DNA of 64,000 bases from Edaphochlamys debaryana. Lineage: Eukaryota; Chlorophyta; Chlorophyceae; Chlamydomonadales. The stretch is from contig JAEHOE010000070.1 of assembly GCA_016858145.1 (NCBI GenBank), forward strand, positions 372,001 to 436,000. The letters run 5' to 3'. Under the pieces are notes generated by a model. It saw only the letters and a list, made by a program, of their open reading frames with translations, ran no database searches and was not told where the DNA came from. Below, one piece after another: positions 23,501 to 35,993 of this stretch. Made by a program: the position numbers and the translations under genes. Every line of letters starts with the position of its first letter. The stretch's first letter is position 1.

Positions 23501-24371
23501 GCACTGCCCAGCCGCCGCTTGCACAGCGGCTTAGGGTACGGCCTTCAGCTGCCTTGCCATTAAGCACCGCGCGCAGCGTGCCCCTCGCCCTCCGGTTCCG
23601 CTTCATGAGTTGAAACCTGCGCTCCGCGCCTCCGGTTCGCCCGCAGGCCCTGGGCGCTCTCCTTCTCCTTTGGCCGCGCCCTCACAGACTCCGCCCTGGC
23701 TGCCTGGCAGGTGCGTCGCCGCTGGGCGGGGTGAGCGTGCCGCGACCCGCCAGCAACCTGCCAGGACCCGCCCTGGCGCAGAGGCCGCGGCGGCCTGTGA
23801 CGCCCAGACTGCTAGCCAATCAGGCCAGCCAGCGCAGCCGCAGCCGGCGCAGAAGCGGTTGGTGGCACGGCCTGCTCATCCTGCTCCGCACGTGCCATGC
23901 GGCCGCCGTTCTGCCCGTCCGTCGTTCTGCTCGCTCGCCGCTGCACCTCCCGCTGCAGCTCCGTTCGCGCCCAGCGCCGGCCCACACTCCCCCGCGAGCC
24001 CCTCCTCTCCCTCTCCCGCACTGACCCTGCACAACCCGTCTGCCCGCCTCTCCCCCATCCGGCCGCTCCCTCCCTCCCCTCCACGGCTCCAGGCCGCCGG
24101 CAGCCGCGACGCCCAGCCCCAGGCGGTGGCCAAGGCCCAGGACCTGCTGCTGGAGCGCCTCACACTCAACGCCATGGCACAGCGGGGCGAGGGCGCCCCG
24201 GGCCAAGGCGAGGGCGAGGGCGCCGCCAAGCCCAAGAGGAAGAAGGCCAAGAAGCCCAAGAAGGCGCAGCAGGGCGGGGGAGGGGTCGAGGCCGAGCGGG
24301 CGGCGGGGGAGAGCGGGGCGGCGGAGAAGGCTCGGGACGGGGCCGCGGGGGCAGAGGCCGGCGCGCAGTGA
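20556..24371 (+). CDS. Membrane-anchored class I fructose-bisphosphate aldolase
   Basis: Nine exons (20556-20876, 21189-21278, 21534-21671, 21814-21977, 22164-22248, 22546-22668, 23222-23394, 23647-23710, 24093-24371) give 478 aa. The enzyme family cleaves fructose-1,6-bisphosphate through a Schiff-base lysine. All key sites are visible: ILAADES, GIKLDTG, FAKWRSVF, PIVEPEV, LLKAALVTPG (the Schiff-base Lys; the usual KPNMVTPG is altered), FLSGGQSE and SFSFGRAL. Two parts are unusual. Residues 1-47 are a polar, basic leader followed by one hydrophobic segment (HIITALFVIAAVIAGYWL, about 48-65), so the catalytic domain should be tethered to a membrane. The C-terminus lacks the usual ending and is a roughly 90-residue charged tail rich in KPKRKKAKKPKK, Gly, Ala and Glu. 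Function as an aldolase is a family inference. Confidence 0.9.
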
Positions 24372-24547
24372 GCACATTATGACGCCGGCATCAGAGTCGT
24401 TCGGATACTCGTGGGTTGAGCAGGGTTCTGGCAGGCGGCCCTGGGCTGCGCTAGGGGCCGGCGACGGAGTGCGCGCATGCCGGCAGCCCTCGTGAGAGGC
24501 GGACGCAGAGCGTCGAGCGTGAGACCCCGCTACGTGCTGAAAAGCGC

Positions 24548-24884
24548 CTAGACGTGGACGGGGTGGTTGACTGCGCCCAGGGCCTTGTCCGTTCCCACGG
24601 CCAGGACCTGAAAGAGGTGGAGGGGCAGGGCCGTGTAAGCTGAGGATGGCGCCATCCAGGCCATGTTCTCCTTCTGGAAGGCCGGGACCGTCTCACCATC
24701 TCGGCCGTCTCCATGACACAGTAGCCCACAACGATGCCCGTGATGATGCCCAGAATGATCTGTGGAAGCGCGGGCAAGTGCTTCGGGACCATCCGGCAAA
24801 TTTGTTCCCCCGCGTGCACGGGCGCATGCTTACGATCGCCACTTTCTCCCAGGGCGCAACGTAGTTCTGCAGCACGGCCCTCAT
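24548..24884 (-). CDS. Small single-pass membrane protein, family not recognised
   Basis: Three minus-strand exons (24834-24884, 24697-24759, 24548-24673) have GT-AG borders and phase-0 joins and give 79 aa. The start MRAVLQNYVAPWEKVAI runs into a single hydrophobic segment, IILGIITGIVVGYCVM, across the first splice. The tail KENMAWMAPSSAYTALPLHL... is mildly amphipathic. There is no cleavable signal peptide pattern. The small size and single helix resemble accessory subunits of organellar membrane complexes, but I cannot assign a family. It is convergent with the aldolase (176 bases between stops) and divergent from the GDPD-like gene. Confidence 0.55.
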
Positions 24885-25108
24885 GGTGGGCTGGACTAGG
24901 CAGGCAGCGCTCTACAAGCCTTGCGACAGGTGCCGACCGTCCGCAGCTAAAGGAGACGCAGGCTAAGGGGTAAGCTGGCTCTTATCTCTGTTGTTTAAAC
25001 CGGTATGCTTCATCAACACCGGCTGCGCACATCGACCATCGAGATTTTTGCTTGGGGTCAATGCTGGATACCAAGTCGTCGCAGTAGCCCTCACCAGTCA
25101 CAGTTTCC

Positions 25109-28100
25109 ATGAATTACGATAATGCGAAGAGACGCCGGTAGCAGAGGGGGGGCAGCGGGCCCTCCACTACCTCCCGCCTGGCTTCAGCGACCTCTGCTTC
25201 CGCCCGGGTTGCCAGGCCAAGGCACCAGGGATTTCGAGGCGCTGACCACTTTTCCATCTAGACCAAGGTGCGACCAAGCTCGGTGTCACACGCAACAGCC
25301 GGGTTCGTTGGAACATGGCGCCTCTCCGAACCGGGTTCGTCGACCCGCGCGTCCCCCCGCAGGCAGCAAGAGCAGTATGGGCATCAGCGACAACCCGGGC
25401 GGCGTGGGCTCTTTCAATGGCTCGCTCTTGTCATTGCAATTGGGACCTTGGGGGCATGCACGGTCGGCTGGTATCTGCAGCAGTCCCTGCCCGGGGCACA
25501 ACGGCGCGCAAAGGAGACTGAGGCGCTAACGGCCTTCCCCAGCCGCAGCTTCTGCAACCGAGTGCGTAAGGGGACCGCGTTAGGGAAGCAGTGAAGGGCG
25601 GGGGGTGATGAAGCAGCCGGCGCAGCCGTGCTCTCCCTTCTGGCGGACCCCAGCACCCCGTCAGTAGCACCCCAGCCCGCATCCTCTCCTGCTCCACTTC
25701 CCAACCGCCCTCCACACCCAGCCAACGACCCGAACCCCTCACCCGCCCCGCACAGATACGGCCGCCCATGGTCTGCGCCCACGGGGGGGACACGACCCGG
25801 AACCCGCCCAATACCGGCGCGGCCTTCTCCGCGGCCCTGGCAGCGGGGGCCGACTGCGTCGAGGTGGATGCGGCCATGTCCCGGGACGGCGTGCTGGTGG
25901 TGCTGCACGTCAGGGAGCTAGCGCAGCTGCTGGGAAAGACCGGCATGCAGGTGGGCTGGCGAGGAAGACGATGCGGCGCTGGGCCGCGCTGCGGATGCAC
26001 GGGTTCAGCTGTCGCTGCCTAGCGTAGGAGGACCGGCGGGGGTTCTTCCATCCCGCTTGGCAGCTTGCAGGCTTTCCCCCGACCTGCCCAGTGACCCAGT
26101 CTCATGCGTTCGGGCAGTCCACCCGCGTGTCCCGCCCAGCCCCCCGCCTTCCCTTCCCTGGCCCTACCCCCTGTCCCGCCTCCTGCCTCTTGCCTCCTGC
26201 TAGGTGGGCGACCTGCCCTCCTCCGACCTGCTTTCCCTGCGCTGGGCCAGCGGCGAGTCCGTCATAGGGGTGGAGGAGGCGGTGCGTCTGACCAGCCCCT
26301 TCGTGTCCTGCGTGACGCTGGACGTGAAGACGTACAACGGCAAGGTACGGGGCGGACGGGAGACGCCGAGGAGAAGGGCGGAGGGGGACGGTTCGGAAAG
26401 CGGCGTGGGGGGTGAAGTGGGGGCCGGGGCAGAGGAAGCGACGGTGGTTGGGCGGAAGCTTGCGGCAGGAGGAGCGCGGCGCGAGGCGGCGCCTGGATAG
26501 GCACGCCGGGGCAACTGCGGGCCGGAGCAAGAGTTGCTTGGGAGGGATGCCGAGGGGGCGGCAAGGCGAAGGCCAGCGAGCCGCCCATGCACGCCCATGC
26601 TCCCCCTCATGCCCCAAGCCCGCCCCCCTCATGCCCCAGGGCGGCGAGGAGCTGGACGGCCCCCGCATCGCCGAGGCCCTGGTGGCGCTGGTGGGGCGCA
26701 CGGGCTGCACCAACTGCCTGATCTGGGCCAAGAGCGACGCAGTGGTGCGGCGCATACTGGAGCTGTCGCCGGGTGGGTGGGCGGGCGGACGGATGCCGTA
26801 GCGGGGATGGGGGCCGGAGGGTAACACGCGCGGTGGTGTCCGCGCTGGGGTTGAGGTCCGAGTGCCGGCCTTTCCACCTCATTGGGAGCGCGTGGCCTCC
26901 AGCGCCGCCGCTGCCTCGACCGGCTGCGGAACTTTGCGAGGCTGGGCCGGCACGGCCCGACTGTCCCACAGACGCGGAGCTCGGCAGCCGAGCAGCCGAG
27001 CTCAGTCGTGTCGTGCGCTTGCTGAGGTGGCCGTGGCCCCGCCGCCCCGCGCCCGCAGGCCAGCGCACGGGCTACATTGTGATGAATGAGACGGAGGAGG
27101 CCAGGTCGCTTGGCATGCACCACCCGCTGAGGTTCGGCCGCGCGCCCGTGCCGCAGCTTAGCAGCCATCACCTGCAGGTTCGCAAGGGGGCAGACGGGGA
27201 GAGTGCGGGGGAAAGGGGCTGGTAGACTGGCGTTTGGGAGGAAGGCGGGGTCGAGGCGGTGGTGTGTGGGGCCCAGCGTTGCCGGCTGATTCTGCGGGCT
27301 CCGTTGATTTGGGGGGGGAGGACACAGCAGGGCCTGACCTGCCCTCCCGGACTGACGCGCAGAGGCAGAACTACCACGCGCCGGGGGAGCCGGAGCCGCC
27401 CACGGCCCCACAGGTGAAGCGGGCCCGGGGGGCGCCTCCAGCAGCAACCGCACAGGCATTTGCAAGGCCTGTTAGCCACATGACCACGCCCGGAGGGCTG
27501 TCCCGCCTGCACGTCCCCTCACAGCGACCGCGGATCACCCACACCGCCGCGCTCACCCCGCACCTTCCCCCGCTGTCCCTCGCTACCCCTGATCCCCCAC
27601 CGCCCCCGCCCCCGCCCCCCAGGACCTGCCCCGGCAGCCCGCCCGCGCGCCCCAGCCCGGCGCCTCCCAGCCGGGGGTGGTGGGGGTGCACCACGCCATG
27701 GTGGAGCCGGAGCTCGCGGACATCGTGCACGGAGCCGGTGGGGTGGTGGCGGGGTTGGTGGCTGGGGGGACGGCGAGGTGGTTGGTGGAGGCCGGGGCGG
27801 GTGCCGCAGGAGCACGCTAGGCTGCACACGCTATGCCTCGGCGGCGCTGCGCGCAACAGCAGCACAACAGGGGGCCGCGCGCCGCGCACCCGGTCCCGCC
27901 AGGCCAAGGCGCGCTGGCGGCAGCAGTTTCTGTTCCCTCGTGGTCTGCTGGCTGCCTGCCGCCCTTCCACCGTGGCTAACAAACGTCCCGCTGCGCGCCC
28001 TCGCACTCGCTCCCCCCCTCCCCATCGACGCAGGCAAGCAGCTGTTTGCGTGGACCGTCAACCAGGCTGAGGTGCTCAAGGCCGTGTTGGACGTGGGCGT

Positions 28101-28676
28101 GGACGCGCTGGTGACCAACTACCCGCAGGTGGGGGGAAGCAGGGTGGCTGAGAGGAAGGCAGGAGGCCAGAAGGGCGGGGAGCAAGGCAGGGGCGGGGCG
28201 GGGCCGAGGGGCGGGACGAGAAGGCGAACTGCGCAGGCGGATCCACGTGCCCGGCGGTTGTGGGGACGGTCGGGAGGGGCGGTCCAGCCCCCTGGTTGAG
28301 GGGGTTCTCACTTGGAAGCAGGGGTTGGGCCAGGGAAGAGAAGGGAGGGACGGGTGGAAGGCGGTGCCCACTGGCCTTTTGGTCGAGCGGGTCGGTGGAA
28401 CGAGCTGTTGGGGCGCTTGTGGCAAGGGCCCAGCCGGGGCTGCCGGGCCCCTGCAGCTTTCGGCGCACACTGGCGCAGTGGGAGTGTTGGCAGCTGTGTG
28501 AGGCCCCCGCGTCGCTCCCCTCACACGCCTGCTCCCGCCCGCAGGTGGCGCTGGAGGCTATCGATGCGCGCATCACCAAGTGCGGCAGCCACTACGGGGG
28601 GGCCAAGGAGCTGGCGCGGAGGGGCGGGCGGCGGTCAGGGCCGGGTGCGCCAGGACCCGATGGAGACTACCTGTGA
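25109..28676 (+). CDS. Glycerophosphodiester phosphodiesterase-like protein with N-terminal membrane segment
   Basis: Ten exons (25109-25137, 25363-25561, 25756-25950, 26204-26344, 26640-26772, 27059-27177, 27363-27413, 27623-27737, 28034-28128, 28545-28676) give about 402 aa. GDPD enzymes hydrolyse glycerophosphodiesters to glycerol-3-phosphate and an alcohol. A short basic start (MNYDNAKRRRQQ) leads to one hydrophobic helix, LFQWLALVIAIGTLGACTVG. The TIM-barrel opens with VCAHGGDTTRNPPNTGAAF, then GADCVEVDAAMSRDGVLVVLH. It ends with FAWTVNQAEVLKAVLDVGVD and LVTNYP, the typical last strands of the family. The usual His-Arg is His-Gly here and the usual His-Asp is His-Val, so activity is uncertain. 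Exon 1 is short and rests on splice phase alone; exon 7 is tentative. Confidence 0.78.
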
Positions 28677-30195
28677 GCTCCACCAGGTCCGTGAGGAGTT
28701 CCCGAGAGAACTGCGCACACAGTCGTCGGTGGTGTACGAGTGGCGGGCGCAATCTGCGGGGCCCAATCTGTTGGTTCGGCGAAGCCGCAGGGGGGGTGGC
28801 GTTAGGCTCGGGGCCACTGGGCACTGACAATGTGACGCATTGCCGCTGGTCAGGGATGGAGGCCGCCCGGGTCCCGGCCCTACTTCTGTTCAAGGCAATA
28901 GCTGGGGCACAGGTTGACGTGACGCATTGACACGTCAGCGCACATGGTACGTGGTATATCGGCGAGCTGTGTTACCACTATGCTGGGCTGGACCAAGCGC
29001 TGCAAACTTGTGAAAGCGAACCTGAGAATGCATGGGACCAACGCAGCTGTGGCAAGGCATATGCATACATGCATAAATTGGGGGTGCAAGGCTACCGAGG
29101 CTTAGGCAGGACAAGGATATGACGTAGAGGCTCAGCTCAAGGGCCGATTCCGCAGCAGCTGACGAGGGTGCACCCTTTGGGCTTATATGTGATTGATGAG
29201 CCATTAAATTCATCGTAGTGAGCGCTGCAGGGCGGGGCGGGGCGGCGCGCGTGCCTCTGCGTTAGAGCGGCGGGGCAAGGGCTCATGTCCTGCGGGCTGC
29301 AGTGTGCAGTCCAGCGGGCCCCCAGTACTGCATGGATAGTGGGAGTGAGCACGTGGCCACGCAGCGCTAGATCTCTTGTTGGTCACACGTGTAAGGCTGC
29401 CCCTGGGCTGCCGATGTGCCGCCTGCCTGCCTGGATGCAGTCCAGCTTCCCGTGGCGGCACCTCTCTCACGGACCGTGCGTGCTCGTGTGACACCCATGG
29501 CCATGTTTCCCCTTGATTCCCCCTTGGAGCGGGCTGCGGTTCACTGTGCATGTGCCGGGCTCGGTGCGTGTCGTGCATGCTGCGCGCACCTGCCCCTGTG
29601 CCGGGCCGGGTCGGGCCCAGGCTGGGCCCAGCAGCGCGCGCGAGAGAGCGTACACAGGCTGATGGGGGTGGGAGCGTCCAGGCACACCAAAGGGTAGGAG
29701 AAGGAGGACTAAGCTGGCCCTGGACCTCCTCACAGCTGGCGGGGCCGCCACCCGCCGCCCCCTTCCAGCCCAGCCCGGCCACCGTTGTTCTCGTCAAACC
29801 CCTACCAGCCCTACCCCCCACGGCCCTCTCTAGCTTATGTCTTCACTGCACGTGCAACCGGCCTACCCCCTGTCATGCGTCACATCAGAGCACTGCAAAG
29901 TCCGCACGGTCACCGGGGCACCGCCGCGGCCCCCCGGCCAGTTAGCTGTAGCCTTCCGGCCACCTACCTTCGCCGTGCATGGAACTCGAGGCCAACAGTT
30001 GGGACTTTCGCAAGTATGTCCACCCCCAGGGTATAACGCGAGACATAAGAAGCACAGTTATAAGCTAATCGCCTGGTTGACCCGCCTCCAACAACAAGCA
30101 TCAAGTGCTAAATGGGAAAGGTCAACACGCGAGCAACGCCTTGCAGAGAGGTCATATTCTGTTGCTAGTGCACCAGCCAGGCAGCGCAAGGTTGG
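28677..30195. other. Intergenic region between the GDPD-like gene and P4
   Basis: No gene is recognised on either strand. The overlapping frames near 29210-29945 are Pro/Arg/Ala-rich without motifs and lack consistent splice structure. A G-rich run with GGGCGGGGCGGGGCGG lies near 29230. The right end should hold the P4 promoter. Confidence 0.4.
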
Positions 30196-33100
30196 ATGCA
30201 AAGGCGAGCTGCCTCTCGCTGTTGGACTTCACTCGTAGTGCGCCTAGCTCTGGCACTGCAAGCCCTTACACTCCTGATGTGAGTTTATAAGCTTGATCAC
30301 AAACCCGCACATGCTGCGGCTCTTCCGCATCAGGGAGAGTGACCCATCCTGCGTTCGCAGAGACGTCGCGGCTCAGCAAAGCGATAGCAGCTGTGGGAAT
30401 CGGCCTCAAGCACCATACCAGCTTGTCAGTGCGCCGGCGAGCGACGCCGATGGCACGGCGTGCTTCGGGTTTGACCCCGACGGCACGCCGTGCGGCCCCG
30501 ACAGCGGGTGCTGCGCTTCGGACCTGGACTCCGTAAACCTGCTGATACGTAAGCATGTAGAACATGCGGTCATGAGCTGTTCCTCGGTCCTGTCTGACAC
30601 GTACAGCGCACTGCCAGCTTGACGAGTGCCCGCTCCGCGCCTTACCTCACAACTTCCTCCCCGTGACACCACAGGCAAGCAATGCCGCAAGGACCCAACC
30701 TTAAAGGCGTCTCTGGTGCTGCGCGATGGCACCTCCCGACCCATCAGCCACTCCATCCAGCGGGGCGGCCCAGGCTCTGCTGGGCGTGTGCTGGTGCTGA
30801 GGGGCTTGGGCCTCAACCGCACCACCGCGGGCTCGGCTCGGCTGTGCATCAGCTCCCAGCGCCCGGCATGCAGGTGGGGTGGGCTGGGGGGGGGGGGGAA
30901 GGAGTTGAGGGGGCCGAGGACTGCGCGTACCACATCTCTTCTCAAACACCGCCCCTGCGTGCAGGACCGCCGAGGGCCTCTGCCAGCCCCCCACGGGCTC
31001 TGCCCCTGGCACCTGCCGGGCTGAGCTGCGGGACTCGGCAGGGGGCTGCTGCTCGGAGTCAGCGGTGGAGGCAGGGAAGGACCGCCCACCTGCGAGGGCA
31101 AAGCCACCGAGGCCGGGGAGGAGGAGGCCTCCGCCCAGGCCCCTGGCCCCCCGGCGGCCCAAGGCAGCCCCCGCACGGCCGCTGCCCCTCCGGCCCGGGG
31201 CGCCCTTGCTGCTCCCTCAGCCGTCTCTGCCCCCTCTGGGGCTGCCGACGTGCGTGGAGGCCTCTGTGTTCGACACGACGGCCGGTGCTGGCGGGGAGGC
31301 CCCTGCTCCCTCCCGCTACTCCCTGTCGGCTGCCGCCTGTGCCTCCGCCCAGGCCCTCATTGCGGGGCAGCTCAACACAGCGGCAGCGGGGCAGCTGGCA
31401 GCGCCCTTCGCCGCTGCGGGCTGCTCGGACACGCAGGTCCGGGTGTGCGGGAGCCTGGCGGCGTCCGGCGCGGATACATCAGCCCTCCAGGAGTACGTGT
31501 ACACGCAGCTCGACGGTTGGCTAGATGCCGTATTTCCAGAGGGCGACTGCCGTGATGGCACGTACGGCATTGCGGCAGGGCTCAGCATCTCGGGCGGGGC
31601 CCTGCAAGGCGAGACGGGGCGGCTGTGTGAGGCGTCTCCCCCTCACCAAGCACCGTCCCGGCCCCCTGGGGTCCCACAGCCCCCTCCGCTCCTGCCGCCT
31701 CCCTCCCCTCCGCCTCCTGGCCCCTCCCCCCCTCCCCCGTGGTGAGAAGGGTGTCGCACGCGCGGGCCCGCTCTGTAGGTGTGGCTGCTGTGTGTTGGTG
31801 GTGCAACCTGCACTTGTGCTTGCAGTCGGGCGCGCCACGGTGAAAGACGCTGACCGTGTGTTCCGTGCCGCCTTTCCTTTGCTCTACAGGTGGACGTGGT
31901 TTGACGATACCGCCTCGCCGCCGCCCAGCCCACCGTCACCGCCCCCCTTCGCGCCCAAGGCCCCTCGGCCCCCCCCACACCTCCCGCCATCGCCGCCGCC
32001 CCCCGGGCCCCCAGCTTGCCGAGTCTGCTTGGGGATAGGCTTCACGCCATTCATCATCTACCTTCCAGACCCCGAGCTAGTCGGCGTTATTGAGCCCCAA
32101 GACGCGCCCGTCGAGAGCAACCCCAAATTCCATTACACGCCGGCGCTCTGCAGATCAGTCGTGCGCCAACTCGGCAAGACGTTGGAGGGCGTCGCCGATT
32201 ACAACGCCGATGCTCCAATCCTCGAACCGTTCTCTTTAGTGGAGTGCGCGAATACCACAGTCCAGATGTGTGGCGCCTTCAAGAGAGATGACAACTGGTA
32301 CCCCCTCCTCAACCTCGCCCTCACCGGGTTCCTCCAGTTTAGTTCTTCAGACTGGCTGGCCTATGCAACGGGCGTCAGCCTACCCGAGATCTGCCCTACC
32401 AACGCCCAGGGCCTCGGCTTCAAAGCAATCATCTCCTACCCAGCTGCGGATAATAACCTGTGCGCCTATGAATCTATGGTCCAGCAAACCCTGTGTTACG
32501 CGTTTCTCCCGTCTACCCCCTACCCGCCAGAATCGCCTCAGTTTCCCCCTGATTCGCCACTCGCGCCGCCCCCCCCGCCACCGCCGCCACCGCCGCCCCC
32601 ACCCATGCCGCCTCCAACGCCGCCCGCCCACCCCTACGTGCCCTTCTACCCACGAACACCGCCGTCTTACCCGCCGGAGCCCCCTTCTCCGCCAAGTCCA
32701 CCCCCCGACCCTCCGTCACCGCCAGCGCCGCCGCCCCAACCGCCCGATCCGCCCGCTCCTTCCCCACCACCCTCGCCGCCGCCGCCGCCCCCGTTCCCGC
32801 CCGAGCTCGTCAGCGAATGCGAGGTCTGCGCTCGAGTCATCTTGCGGAGCCCACCCGATTTCTCTGGAGACCTTTACCCGCTTGACTGCGAGACGCTGAG
32901 CATGTTCATGGTTGGGGACTTGACGAAAGCAGCCGACGACAACTATGTCACTGTTCTTGAAGCCTTCGGCGCGACCTTCTGCAGTCCACGGTACCTCGGG
33001 CTCGGGCAGGTGGAGATTGTCGCGGAAGTATGCGGCAAGGTGGACGCGAGCTTCTCCGACGCTTTGTGGTACTTTCAGAATCAGGTCGAAGCGAATGCTT

Positions 33101-34610
33101 ACGAATGGATCTACTTTATTACCGCCGGAAGGCCAGCCTGCCCGGCCGAGCTTCTGGGCTGGAGGATCCGTGCCGAGGTTGCCGGTCCCGAAGGCGAGCC
33201 TGCATGTGTCTACGCAGACGCGGAGATCTCCTGCAACAACTCGGGACCAGCGGCGCCCCCCTATCCAGTGTTGGGCACGCCTAATGTACCCAAGAGGCCA
33301 CCACTACTGCCGCCACCGCCTCCCCCGCCTCCCCCGCCCCCGCCACCGCTGCCCCCGCCACGCCCACCAAGCCCGCCGCCGCCAGTCGTGCGGCGGTTCC
33401 CGCCGCCGCCTCCCCCCAACCCGCCGCCTCCCGCCCGCCCGCCCCCCGCCCCTGCGCGCTGCCAGCTGTGCTTCTTGCTCCAGTTCGTGGGCGCTGGCAC
33501 ACCGGGCGCCAAGGGCCTGTGCGATGCGCTGGCCAGGGCGGCACGGGACCTGCTCAAGCCCCTGGCGGACGCCCAGGGTCTGGTGCTGGGGGCAGGGCAG
33601 GGACCGGTGGCGTGGACACAGCTGGGGTGCGGCGCCACGGACAGCCCCGCAACCGGTATTGTGTCAGTGTGTTCGGACCTGTCAGCCTCTCAGGCGCCCC
33701 TCCTCCCCCGCTTCCTTCCATCGGCCCTGAGGACGGTCTACAACGCCCTCTTCCCTCCGACATCCGCCTCCACAGCTGGGGGCTGTGCGGGATACCCCGC
33801 CCAGGCAGCATCGTACCGCCTGCGGGCGAATGACGGCGTAAACGCGGGGGGCGGCGGCTGCTTCAGCCCCTCGGACTTCAGCTGCCTCAGTGGATCTTCT
33901 ACTCCCCCGTCCCCGCTGCCACAGCCCGGCTTCCGAGCCCCAGCCTTCCTTGACAGCGCCTTTCCGCCCGATGCGGCATGCGCCAAGGACGCCAGCGGCG
34001 GGCCCTTCCGACTGCAGCCGAGCGTTCAGGTGCAGACTGTGACCATCTTCCCCTCGCGCTACACGGCGTACTGCTTTGGTGTGGTGCTGGCGTCCCCCGC
34101 CCCTGAGCCCAGCGCCGTGAGTGGGGTGCGTGGAAAGAGGCCTTTGGGGGCTGTGATACAGTGGCAGGGCAGGGTGCTGCAGGATTGTGATCTATTCTTC
34201 CGCCATGCCCCTCCCTCCACTTCACCTCTCTCCCGCAGGCCTGCTCCGGCACCCGCGTGACGCAGCTCGCCTTCCAAGCCCGCGCGGACCGACGGGCAGA
34301 CCTGCTGAGCGTCATCGTGCGCGGCCCCGCGGACCAGCGCCGCCTGCCGCTCGCGGGCGACGCATGGTGGGCGCTGCCCGGGGCGGCGGGGGCGATTGGG
34401 TCCCGGTCCATCGGCGATGCGCTGTGGGTCCGACCCGTGGACTGGACGGTGGAAACGGTCCGTGAGCTGTCGGGCCGGGGCCGGGCCCAGGTGTGTCTGG
34501 AGCTGCGTTCGGGCGTGGCCCTGGGCGACTTCTGTGTGGGCGGCACGGGGGGCTGCTCGGTGGCAATCTACTCCTCGGACACCTGCTGCCCGGTGGGGGC
34601 GGCGGCCTAG
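30196..34610 (+). CDS. Pherophorin-like extracellular matrix glycoprotein P4 (two extra modules)
   Basis: Six exons (30196-30278, 30361-30548, 30675-30873, 30965-31741, 31890-34116, 34239-34610) join cleanly to 1281 aa, the longest intact pherophorin here. Exon 1 encodes a signal peptide with core LVVRLALALQALTLL, a different class from P1-P3. The N-terminal domain has DSGCCASDLDS, and the TCVEAS module starts near residue 252. Exon 5 then carries two additional divergent modules separated by poly-proline: CRVCLGIGFT (about 458) and CEVCARVILR (about 725). The shared CQLCFLLQF module (about 939) and the C-terminal domain follow. Cysteine spacing and the SLVECANTTVQMCGAF-like core place these modules in the pherophorin family. 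The extracellular matrix role is a family inference. Confidence 0.88.
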
Positions 34611-35993
34611 CTTGATATGTGGGCGTGGGAAGCAGGAATGCTTGCACAGCAAAGAGAAAAGCACGGGAAACGCTTTAAGGTGTATACCAAGGAGTCATGC
34701 TTTGCGCTTTCAAGCAGGCCATGAATATTCACAGCTAAATATATCCACTACATGTCCATCTTTGGGGGGTCGGGGACTGATTGATTCCCGATTGACAGCT
34801 GCTCCCTTCATACACAAGGTGAAGAGGCTGTGCGGGGTCGTACAGAGTAGTCTCATTCTAACTAATGCGGATACAGGCCCAGTGTGGCCAGTGATCACGA
34901 AGAACAGGCGCCGTCGGGGTATCCTTCTGCGGCCTTCTAAGGGTACCGTAGCGCATGCGCATGTCGGTCACGCGTGAAGGCGGCGGGAGCCAGTGGGGAA
35001 CGGACGAGATGGGAGTCATGGGACCTTGTGGCCAGAGCGCGGCGAAAGGGTATCTTCAATATCATGGCATCTGGACCGACTGCACGCACGCGGCTGGGGC
35101 TGTATAACCGAGTTGCTGCCCCTTCCCTAGGTATCCCAGCCCCCAGGCGGAATGGGCCAGGAATGGCATGGGCGTGGCCGCACGCTTCCGCACTTGTTCC
35201 CAACTCTTAGATCAAGCGGGATACCTCTGCTTTCACGTGCCGCTGATGCACAGCATAGATCCTTTTTGGTAAGGCTAATGGTGGAGACCTGCAGGGAATC
35301 GGCTGTGGAAATGACCAGGCCGTCAGTGCGGGCAGTGGGCAAGGGTGGGCAGTGTGGGCGCATGAGGCGACCCGCCCTCTCACCACCAGCGAGGCTCGAT
35401 TAAGTTCTGCTGCGGAGCCCCATACATGTTCTGTGCCGCTGTGTGCGCCGCGCCCCCGGCAAATTCCTTAGAGGCGGTCCAGCTAGGTCATCCTCCGTCA
35501 CACTTGAGGGGTTTGACGAGAACAACGCGGCAAGAAGCCGCATCGTTTAGGTGAACGTTTCAGCCCGAGCAGCCGCGCAGACGGGCATGTCGACACAATG
35601 AGCTGCTAAGGGGACTCTCGAGAGGGTTGGAAATTTGCTAAATCGCAGCCTACAGTGCACTGGCTGCAGTGGGGACACATGGGGGGGCCTTCACACACTC
35701 GGGATACCTCAGGGTCAGGTACGTCAGGGTACGTGCCGGTACGGGGTGTCACGGAGGCTCACGGCGCGGCGGAGACAGGCCAGCTATGAAATCGCACCAA
35801 TACTACTACGTTTATACTGCTCAGCGCAGCTCATGGCCACGCGTTCGGAGTCTGCCACAGCCGGGCGGATTGACCCGTTTACCAAGCCGCGGCGTAAACA
35901 CTTGAGCTCGTCATGAGCGAGCGAGCATGAATGCTAGAAATATCACCAGTCCACAAAACTAGCAAGACTTTGGACGGCGCTGGTGGGGGTTGA
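34611..35993. other. Intergenic region between P4 and P5
   Basis: This 1.4-kb stretch holds the P4 3' end and presumably the P5 promoter. No frame shows a domain or a plausible exon chain. The downstream spacer repeat found after P1-P3 is absent, so P4-P5 did not arise from the same tandem unit. Confidence 0.4.
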
